From the NCBI GenBank assembly GCA_964480565.1, contig CAYZSU010000040.1, positions 1-21,283 on the forward strand: a stretch of DNA of 21,283 nucleotides, read 5' to 3'. The first letter of the stretch is position 1, and each line of letters begins with the position of its first letter. Positions 1 to 5,111 of the stretch are shown here, piece after piece. The notes below the pieces were generated by a model. The model saw only the letters and a list, made by a program, of their open reading frames with translations, did no database searches and was not told the origin of the DNA. This stretch comes from CAYZSU01 sp964480565 (GTDB lineage Bacteria > UBA10199 > 2-02-FULL-44-16 > JAAZCA01). A program made the position numbers and the translations under genes.

Positions 1-1195
1 CAAGCATCAAACTGAGGATTTTCTCCCTAGTTTTCTCCCTAGTTTTCTCCCTAGTTTCCTCCGAAGTTTCTTCCCGTTCATTATCTTCAGTTTCAGCAAA
101 AGGAAACTCAATCCACAATCCCGTTGATTCATAGCGCAGCTTTGGCAATGGAGTCTTAGCCAATTTACAAGCCTCAAAAATTCGTTCAATCCCACGTCCC
201 CAAGTTTCAATTTGACCAGCCCTAAAAAAGGCATTGGCAATATCGGGATTAAAGGGGTGGGAAGAATGTTTTTTCTTTAATTTGCTAACTGTCCAAGTGG
301 CTGGTAGCTCACCGGTATTCCAGATCATCAATTTATCTGCATAAACACTGATTTGGATTGGCGAACCTGATGAGTAATCCTTGTGAATTAAGGCATTCAA
401 GACGGCTTCACGCAGAGCGTTTTCTGGAACAGGTAGTGTTTCAACGCGTAAGGTTCCTTGGTAACTAATTCCAGCTTTAAGATATTTAGTGGCAAGGAGA
501 TCGATTGTTTTTTCGTTTTGTGAAAAAAGATCTCCGTGGATTTCGTCATGATAAAGAAGGTCTGCATTGGTTCTAAAAAAACCAATTTTAACAAAAGCAC
601 CTGTAAAAAACTTTTCAGGATCAGGGTGAAATAAAAGTGCGGCAGCTCGTTTTAAGTATTTGCCATCAACTAAATGAAGTTTATCTAATAGGCCTGGAGT
701 CGATTCTTTGAGAATGGTCGGATCAAGCCGCCCACTGTGTTTGGCGAGTTTTCGAAACGCACAAATAGCCGGTTTAGAAAGCTTTCTTACTGTGACGGTT
801 GGTTGGGGGGCGCCATCCCAATGTTTGCCTTGTTTGCGCAAAAGAAACTGATCTAAAGCTGACCCTTTAAGCTTTTGATTGGTGCTACCGCTGCGATAAT
901 AATATTCGCCTTTGTGGCTGATTGGGTTTGGGTAGGCTTGGACTGCAATTTCTAGATATTCTTTAGAAGCTGATTTTCGTAAATTAACATCAACCATCAC
1001 ACCTAGTAAATCTCGTGCTTTATTTGGTAGGAGCTCTAAAAGGTTTTTGGCATTTTTAATTCCTACAACTTTACCATCATCATTTTTACCAATTGTGAGT
1101 TTTCCACCTTCTGCATTGGCAAAGCCGCATATCCACTTAAGGTGCTCATCCCGCCAGGATTCTTTCCATTCTGTTTTTTGGCTTTCTTTTGTCAT
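1..1195 (-). CDS. AlbA_2 (Schlafen-like) + HATPase_c_4 ATP-binding protein, 3' end beyond window
   Basis: The reading frame is open from an ATG at 1195 to the left edge, about 398 codons with no stop, so the C-terminus is missing. The N-terminal 120 residues fit the AlbA_2 putative DNA-binding domain (start MTKESQKTEWKESW, then FANAEGGKLTIG). Residues about 245-365 fit the RecG-like HATPase_c_4 fold: EAVLNALIHKDY carries the N-box Asn, and the conserved GRGIERI stretch follows. The visible end is a charged linker with three TREK repeats, after which relatives usually carry a winged helix; here that would lie outside the window. I see no clear Shine-Dalgarno site. The gene starts 16 nt after the pRiA4b-like gene and is probably cotranscribed with it. 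Members of this class are annotated as transcriptional regulators or as parts of mobile or defence loci; the function here is unknown. Confidence 0.88.
   Translation of the reverse strand, partial: MTKESQKTEWKESWRDEHLKWICGFANAEGGKLTIGKNDDGKVVGIKNAKNLLELLPNKARDLLGVMVDVNLRKSASKEYLEIAVQAYPNPISHKGEYYYRSGSTNQKLKGSALDQFLLRKQGKHWDGAPQPTVTVRKLSKPAICAFRKLAKHSGRLDPTILKESTPGLLDKLHLVDGKYLKRAAALLFHPDPEKFFTGAFVKIGFFRTNADLLYHDEIHGDLFSQNEKTIDLLATKYLKAGISYQGTLRVETLPVPENALREAVLNALIHKDYSSGSPIQISVYADKLMIWNTGELPATWTVSKLKKKHSSHPFNPDIANAFFRAGQIETWGRGIERIFEACKLAKTPLPKLRYESTGLWIEFPFAETEDNEREETSEETREKTREKTREKILSLML
19..66 (-). repeat. 12-bp tandem repeat inside the ATP-binding protein gene
   Basis: Three perfect copies of TTTTCTCCCTAG (19-54) are followed by a diverged fourth (55-66). 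On the coding strand they encode repeated Thr-Arg-Glu-Lys. Units of 12 bp keep the frame, so copy number can change without breaking the gene. The repeat sits in the linker between the HATPase domain and the expected C-terminal domain. Confidence 0.9.
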
Positions 1196-1211
1196 TTTTA
1201 TGCAATCAATT

Positions 1212-1733
1212 TTATTTAGATTTCTTTTCTTTAATTCTTTTAAGCTGAGCATTCAGTCTATTCATGTCAAAAAATGCAGGATCAAAGTCTTCCTCTAGCC
1301 ACTCTATAATATTTTTACGGTCTGGGTGTTTTTTGTCCTGCAAAGCCTCTAAAGCGGGGATTCCACCACAATCTTCGGGTGGAGCTTGATTCTCACCAGC
1401 AATGCAAACCGGGAACGTAATATTTTTATTGTTATCAGCCCATTGTTCAAAAGCAATTTCATGTTCCCAACTATCTCCAAAATCATAGGTGTAATTGGCT
1501 TTTTGCTTGGGTCTCTCAAAATATATTGCAAGCGGTATGCGGTCACTGATTTTTTCTCCTCGAAAAGCTTTGCCAGCATTAAATTCATGCATGTGAGCTT
1601 CATCCCAATCAAAAAGCACTTGAATCACTTTGTGTAAATCTTTGAAAGAAAATGTGGTAGGCACTAAAACCTGTCTCCAAATCACTGGGTCTGAATAATT
1701 AAGCGAAATCTTAAATTGGTACATTTTATTCAT
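1212..1733 (-). CDS. Plasmid pRiA4b ORF-3 family protein
   Basis: This 173-residue protein matches the PRiA4_ORF3 family (PF07929) over its whole length. The diagnostic stretches are the N-terminal YQFKISLNYSDPVIWRQVLV, then DWDEAHMHEF near residue 45, YTYDFGDSWEH near 80, and a Cys-containing CIAGENQAPPEDCGG near 110. The family is widespread on plasmids and in accessory regions, and its biochemical role is not established. The ATG at 1733 overlaps the stop of the upstream HTH gene (ATGA), so the two are almost certainly translationally coupled. The TAA stop is 16 nt before the ATP-binding protein gene. The middle position in a three-gene cassette suggests that it works with a regulator and an ATPase, but no sequence feature says how. 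Confidence 0.9.
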   Translation of the reverse strand: MNKMYQFKISLNYSDPVIWRQVLVPTTFSFKDLHKVIQVLFDWDEAHMHEFNAGKAFRGEKISDRIPLAIYFERPKQKANYTYDFGDSWEHEIAFEQWADNNKNITFPVCIAGENQAPPEDCGGIPALEALQDKKHPDRKNIIEWLEEDFDPAFFDMNRLNAQLKRIKEKKSK

Positions 1734-1951
1734 GGTGCTCCCTTTATATGCTTAGACTGTTTTTTAGGCGACTGCATCACCAGCTTTAAAAGAGCTTCCA
1801 AATCCTCACGCTTATACAACCGATACCCATTAACTGGGTGTCGATGTGTTTTGATCTGGCCGCGTCTTTCCCAATTTCGAAGAGTGCCCGGTGATACGCC
1901 TAGAAATTGAGCCGCCTCTTTGATCAGCATATAGTCTTGCAGATTATCCAT
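1730..1951 (-). CDS. MerR/excisionase-type helix-turn-helix protein
   Basis: A 73-residue protein from the ATG at 1951. Residues 8-55 form a MerR-like HTH (MLIKEAAQFLGVSPGTLRNW, then a wing with HRHPVNGYRLY and a RREDLEALL-like end), followed by a short Lys-rich tail. The same frame can be extended to a TTG at 1990, but that TTG is the first part of a consensus TTGACA promoter element (1985-1990), so the shorter form is preferred. There is no effector domain, so it is a small DNA-binding protein rather than a full MerR regulator. HTH proteins of this type often precede methyltransferase, restriction or other accessory genes. Here it leads the cassette and overlaps the next gene by 4 bp. It probably autoregulates, but no operator could be defined. 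Confidence 0.85.
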   Translation of the reverse strand: MDNLQDYMLIKEAAQFLGVSPGTLRNWERRGQIKTHRHPVNGYRLYKREDLEALLKLVMQSPKKQSKHIKGAP

Positions 1952-1961
1952 AAGTTTTGTG

Positions 1962-1990
1962 ACATTAGAATAGTTTTTTATCCCTGTCAA
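1962..1990 (-). promoter_or_regulatory. Promoter of the HTH cassette
   Basis: On the minus strand a perfect TTGACA (1990-1985) is followed by a 17-nt spacer and TAATGT (1967-1962). The expected transcription start is near 1955, only about 4 nt before the ATG at 1951, and there is no Shine-Dalgarno site. The -35 match is perfect and the -10 is weak. Confidence 0.5.
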
Positions 1991-2194
1991 AGGTTGATAA
2001 AGCCTTTAAAAATCTGAGAAGTAATAGGTTTTGAAATTAAGATTTTTCATATTTTTTAAATAAATTTTATCATTAAAAATTAAAGGTTTAACTCGATCTT
2101 AGCCTATTTTCCATCTGAAAAGTGTCCTCCAGTTTACGTTCAAAGCATATTTATAGGTAGTGGTTGAATTTTTGCCACGGTGAGTTGGAAATAT

Positions 2195-2309
2195 GTGATG
2201 GAAATTTGTGAAATAAACATTCAGTTCATCAAGTCTGTAAAAAGGTTAGAATCGGCGCAAATTCCCGAAAACAAAAAACGGATGACTCAATTAAGAACCA
2301 GCCGTTTTA
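2195..2309. repeat. Direct repeat copy A (duplicated tRNA-Ser downstream segment)
   Basis: Starts with GTGATGGAAATTTGTGAAAT and matches 2631-2750 at roughly nine in ten positions, with a 5-base gap. It includes a decayed form of the tRNA terminator hairpin: the stem AACGG/CCGTT remains but the inner stem has a mismatch and a wobble pair. No tRNA follows this copy. Confidence 0.85.
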
Positions 2310-2509
2310 CTTTCACTTGGCGGGTCATCGTGGACAACGTTAGAACTTGGGTTCAGTTTGCGAGTGGGATGGTTTGTGTTCCTGATTTGAGAAGGGCGTG
2401 AAACCTCAACATAATACTGTTCACATTTCTTTAGATGTGGAAAACCTATAGTGATCGAGTTAGTCAAACAGTAACCAAGCGTAAATAAGAAGCTTTACAG
2501 TAGATTAGT

Positions 2510-2597
2510 GTCATTGCGAAGCAGATATAGTCTTGTGAAGAAATCCATCTTATTTTTTCTGGATTGCTTCGCTGACCTTCGGCCATCTCGCAATGAC
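2510..2597. repeat. Palindromic GTCATTGCGA intergenic element
   Basis: Begins with GTCATTGCGAAGCAG and ends with TCGCAATGAC, its inverse; the centre carries AAATCCA and TGGATTGCTTCGC. This belongs to the widespread class of small palindromic repeats with 'CATTGCGA...GCAATCCA' cores that occur in many bacterial genomes. It lies exactly between the two direct repeat copies. A possible relative of its core (GACGAAGCAATCCA) occurs at 20543-20556. Confidence 0.7.
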
Positions 2598-2630
2598 GTT
2601 GTTTTGCTAAGGCATTATTCATTTTGGAAT

Positions 2631-2750
2631 GTGATGGAAATTTGTGAAATAAATATTCAGCTCATCAAGTCTGTAAAAAGGTTAGAACCGGCGCGGCAAA
2701 ATGCCCCGAAAATAAAAAACGGATGACTCAATTAAGAATCATCCGTTCTA
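2631..2750. repeat. Direct repeat copy B, containing the tRNA-Ser terminator
   Basis: Second copy of the 2195-2309 sequence, ending 5 bases from the tRNA-Ser 3' end. Its hairpin is intact, which suggests that this is the original copy and 2195-2309 the duplicate. Confidence 0.85.
2710..2747 (-). terminator. Rho-independent terminator of tRNA-Ser
   Basis: On the minus strand, just downstream of the tRNA, AACGGATGA (2747-2739) and TCATCCGTT (2726-2718) form a perfect 9-bp stem with a 12-nt loop. A run of T's interrupted by one A follows. Confidence 0.8.
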
Positions 2751-2755
2751 TTTTG

Positions 2756-2840
2756 CGGAGGAGGTGGGATTCGAACCCACGGTACCGTTAAGTACACACG
2801 CGTTCCAGGCGAGCCAGATAAACCACTCCTGCACCCCTCC
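2756..2840 (-). tRNA. tRNA-Ser (anticodon GGA)
   Basis: The 85-nt cloverleaf can be drawn by hand. The acceptor is GGAGGGG/CTCCTCC (one G-U pair), the D stem CAG/CTG, the anticodon loop CTGGAAC with anticodon GGA, the long class II variable arm is closed by GTAC/GTAC, and the T arm is GTGGG-TTCGAAT-CCCAC. The discriminator is G, as in serine tRNAs. CCA is not encoded (G is followed by CAA). The anticodon stem CTCGC/GCGTG has a U-U mismatch at 28-42, where the common form would be CACGC/GCGTG. It reads UCC and UCU serine codons. Confidence 0.93.
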
Positions 2841-2966
2841 ATTTGTGAATGAGAAATTAATCATATTTTTTTTTGTACCGCAAGAAAAATCGCCCTTAAA
2901 AAAACAATGACCTTATTCTCAAAATAAACACCCATTTTCTAAACAGTTATCCCCTTTGCATGATGC

Positions 2967-2999
2967 AAAAAAAAACGCCCCGGCATTTGCCAGGGCGTT
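2967..2999 (-). terminator. Rho-independent terminator of the porin gene
   Basis: Minus-strand hairpin AACGCCCTGGC-AAAT-GCCGGGGCGTT (11 bp with one G-T pair), followed by a run of at least seven T's. It begins 27 nt after the porin stop codon and is a textbook intrinsic terminator. Confidence 0.92.
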
Positions 3000-3026
3000 C
3001 AATTTAACAGTTTCTATGTATTCAAT

Positions 3027-4187
3027 TTAGAAGTCATAGACAAAGCCAGCAACTAAACCGTATGTATAACGTTTTGTGCCTGCTTTGGTAATATCAAAAC
3101 GACCTTCCATTTTGAATTTTGCACCATCAGCAATGCTGTATGCACCTGCTAATGCCAATTGATGTACGCTTTGTCCATCAGCACCGGTGAGGTTCATATT
3201 TAGAGTATTTGCTTCTGCTGCCGCTACTGCAGTAGAAATAGCAGTTGAGCTTAGATCATATTGCTTGGCATAGGCATATTTCAATGTGCCATCCCATACA
3301 TCACTGAATACATAATGCATATTGAGTAAACCAGCTAAGTATTCACTATTGCTACCACCATTTGCATTGTCACGACGGAAAAGAATTTCCATGCCCAAAG
3401 CAAAGGATTCGGTCAACCATACATTGGCATCCACATCAGCACCAAATGTGAAATGCTTGTTGGATGTTCCTGTTTCTGGCCCAAAGAAAGGAGACACGCC
3501 AATGGTGCTTTCCATTCCTTCTTCACCCCAATTAAAGCCTAAACGAGCACCCATGGATGGGATATCTGCTCCATCTGTTAAACGAGCGGCTGCATCTTGT
3601 GTCAATGAATTGACCACATAGAAATGCAAGTCAACGAGATCGCTGAATGCATAGTACAACTTCATACCAGTCGTGCTTACAGGACGTAGACCTGCGCCCA
3701 ATACGGACATGGACATTGTATCGTTCATGCTTACGTCAACGGATTCTAAGCCCATTGGTGTATTAAAACGACCGAGCAATAATTCCAATCCATTACCCAC
3801 TGGAATATTGGCTGTAGCATAAGCTTGTTCCAAACCAACGTTCACTGGTGTTCCATAACCGAATTCGAGATCTGCACGAAGTCGGATATTTTCACCCAAT
3901 GATTTGGTGATGTCTAATTCAACTTCATCTACGAAAAAGCTCATGTGATCATTTTTTGCTGTTGTGGCAGCGCCTACATAGCGACCCATAGGACCGGCAT
4001 ATGTGGTGTAATCACCGTTATTTACTGCATAGGCTAATGCATTGTTGCCTTCATGCTGATAACCCATTCCTGTCACGATGTGACCGGACATTTCAAAACC
4101 ACCTGCAACTGATTCATTTGCTTGGACACTGGCTGTCATTAATGCAGCCACTGCGATCGCAAGCATTGTAAAATATAATTTTCTCAT
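3027..4187 (-). CDS. Outer-membrane beta-barrel porin (BBP2/OmpL-like)
   Basis: A 386-residue exported protein. The signal peptide is clear (MRKLYFTMLAIAVAALMTAS then VQA, cleavage probably after Ala23). The mature part is rich in alternating aromatic and Gly residues and ends in YDF, the terminal Phe being the usual signal for the BAM complex. The stretch FVDEVELDITKSL... RADLEFGYG near residues 85-110 and LELLLGRFNTPMGLESV near 140 resemble the putative porin family BBP2 (PF07642). A strong AAGGAGAG lies 9 nt before the ATG. The gene has its own terminator and a long leader, as expected for an abundant, regulated porin. Substrate is unknown. A low-complexity loop around residues 316-330 (AISTAVAAAEAN) is probably surface exposed. 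Confidence 0.85.
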   Translation of the reverse strand: MRKLYFTMLAIAVAALMTASVQANESVAGGFEMSGHIVTGMGYQHEGNNALAYAVNNGDYTTYAGPMGRYVGAATTAKNDHMSFFVDEVELDITKSLGENIRLRADLEFGYGTPVNVGLEQAYATANIPVGNGLELLLGRFNTPMGLESVDVSMNDTMSMSVLGAGLRPVSTTGMKLYYAFSDLVDLHFYVVNSLTQDAAARLTDGADIPSMGARLGFNWGEEGMESTIGVSPFFGPETGTSNKHFTFGADVDANVWLTESFALGMEILFRRDNANGGSNSEYLAGLLNMHYVFSDVWDGTLKYAYAKQYDLSSTAISTAVAAAEANTLNMNLTGADGQSVHQLALAGAYSIADGAKFKMEGRFDITKAGTKRYTYGLVAGFVYDF

Positions 4188-4349
4188 AATAATTCTCTCC
4201 TTAGAATAAAAATGCTTTTTTCTCGCGCGCCCTACTAAAGGCGCAATACGTTAATGTCTGTTATATGGATGGTCATGTGCGTGGAGAGTTCCACCTCCTT
4301 TCCTGACCGGACTTCCAATAAAATTTAAAAAGTTTTTTTATACCATCTA
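4188..4349 (-). promoter_or_regulatory. Long structured 5' leader of the porin gene
   Basis: Between the possible promoter and the ATG lie about 160 nt with two possible hairpins on the minus strand. One is GGAG-GTGGAACT-CTCC around 4290-4305, in which an AAAGGAGG sequence far from the start is occluded; the other is GCGCC-TTTAGTAG-GGCGC at 4244-4227. The functional Shine-Dalgarno site is downstream of both. A small-RNA target or processing site would be plausible. No known riboswitch class was recognised. Confidence 0.35.
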
Positions 4350-4382
4350 TTATATCGATGGTCTTCATTATTTAATTGTCAA
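4350..4382 (-). promoter_or_regulatory. Tentative promoter of the porin gene
   Basis: Perfect TTGACA (4382-4377) and perfect TATAAT (4355-4350) occur on the minus strand, but 22 nt apart instead of 16-18. The -10 lies in the loop of an inverted repeat, ACCATC/GATGGT (4342-4347/4357-4362), which could be an operator. The odd spacing may mean activator dependence or a false match. Confidence 0.35.
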
Positions 4383-4595
4383 ATATCAAATTTCGAAGCA
4401 TCCTATTAAACACTTATGTAATTGAAGTCAAGCGATGTGTGATTGAATATCCCATCTACAATTAAAACTATTATTACAATCTCTTCGACTTAAGACAACA
4501 GTAAAGAAACACATTATATCCTGCAAGCAAAAACATTGGAATCCAACTGTTTTTTTAAAAAAATATTTTTATTACTACTTTTATTACTTTTTCAC

Positions 4596-4625
4596 TTGAC
4601 TCTTTATTTTCTTACCCGTTACCGT
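4596..4625 (+). promoter_or_regulatory. Weak promoter candidate of the receiver gene
   Basis: TTGACT (4596-4601), 18-nt spacer, TACCGT (4620-4625). The expected start is near 4632, about 2 nt before the ATG at 4634, and no Shine-Dalgarno site exists upstream of that ATG. The -10 keeps only the outer conserved bases. Confidence 0.25.
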
Positions 4626-4633
4626 ACTGTTTC

Positions 4634-5062
4634 ATGAATACACAAAAAAAACCCACACATATTTTAATTGTAGATGATGAAAAAGAAATCCATACACTTC
4701 TTAATGCGCTGCTAACCAAAGAAGGATACAGTGTAGCGGATGCATACAATGCCAGCGATGCGCTTGAATTGATTAATCAGCATCGGCCGAAATTGATTTT
4801 ACTAGATATTATGATGCCTGTGACTTCAGGTATTGAACTGTGCAATCAATTAAAATCAAATCCCGCAACCAAAGATATTTTAATTATTATTCTTTCTGCA
4901 CGCGATGAACAATCGGATCGCATTGAGGGACTGGCTCATGGCGCAGATGATTATGTGCCAAAGCCATTTCATTTACGTTCTTTAATTCGAAAAATTGATT
5001 TCATGTTAAACAAACAAGTTGTCGATGAATTTGAAGAGAGCATTGGTCGATCTAGCAAATAG
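4634..5062 (+). CDS. Single-domain response regulator (CheY-like receiver)
   Basis: A 142-residue protein that is a receiver domain alone. The acidic pair is Asp14-Asp15 (LIVDDE), the phosphoacceptor Asp58 (LILLDIMMP), the switch Ser88 (LSAR, Ser in the usual Thr/Ser position) and the conserved Lys110 (GADDYVPKPF). All catalytic positions are intact. The 25 residues after the domain are too short for an output domain, so it should act by protein contact or pass phosphate on. The sequence is closest in style to receivers of OmpR/PleD type. No histidine kinase is in the window, so it is an orphan. It diverges from the porin gene, with 446 bp between them, and converges on the protease gene. Confidence 0.9.
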   Translation: MNTQKKPTHILIVDDEKEIHTLLNALLTKEGYSVADAYNASDALELINQHRPKLILLDIMMPVTSGIELCNQLKSNPATKDILIIILSARDEQSDRIEGLAHGADDYVPKPFHLRSLIRKIDFMLNKQVVDEFEESIGRSSK

Positions 5063-5111
5063 TGGGATTACCCTTTGGAATAGGTGCTTTGAGAGGGTCC
5101 ATAGTAGAGTC

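Larger units (their letters stand above)
1991..2755. other. Gene-free stretch between the left cassette and tRNA-Ser
   Basis: I find no credible coding sequence in these 765 bases. Two short open frames on the plus strand run through the direct repeats and have no recognisable product. 1991-2100 is very AT-rich and upstream of the HTH gene. 2195-2309 and 2631-2750 are copies of one sequence, 2510-2597 is a palindromic element, and 2310-2509 shows nothing recognisable. Confidence 0.6.

Noticed and set aside
7..240. Open frame on the minus strand rich in Lys, Arg and Gly at its end
   Set aside because: It is a shadow of the ATP-binding protein gene; the repeated KLGRK comes from the 12-bp tandem repeat read in another frame.
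2180..2726. Two plus-strand open frames with similar peptides (ICEINIQ, IKSVKRLE)
   Set aside because: Their similarity comes from the duplicated 115-bp segment, which is the tRNA downstream flank and not a gene.
2195..2840. attL/attR pair of an element integrated in tRNA-Ser
   Set aside because: The outer repeat copy carries no part of the tRNA, and no integrase gene is in the window, so a normal tRNA integration site is not supported.
4280..4310. Riboswitch-like CACGCAC motif in the porin leader
   Set aside because: The remaining conserved parts of c-di-GMP or other known aptamers are absent.
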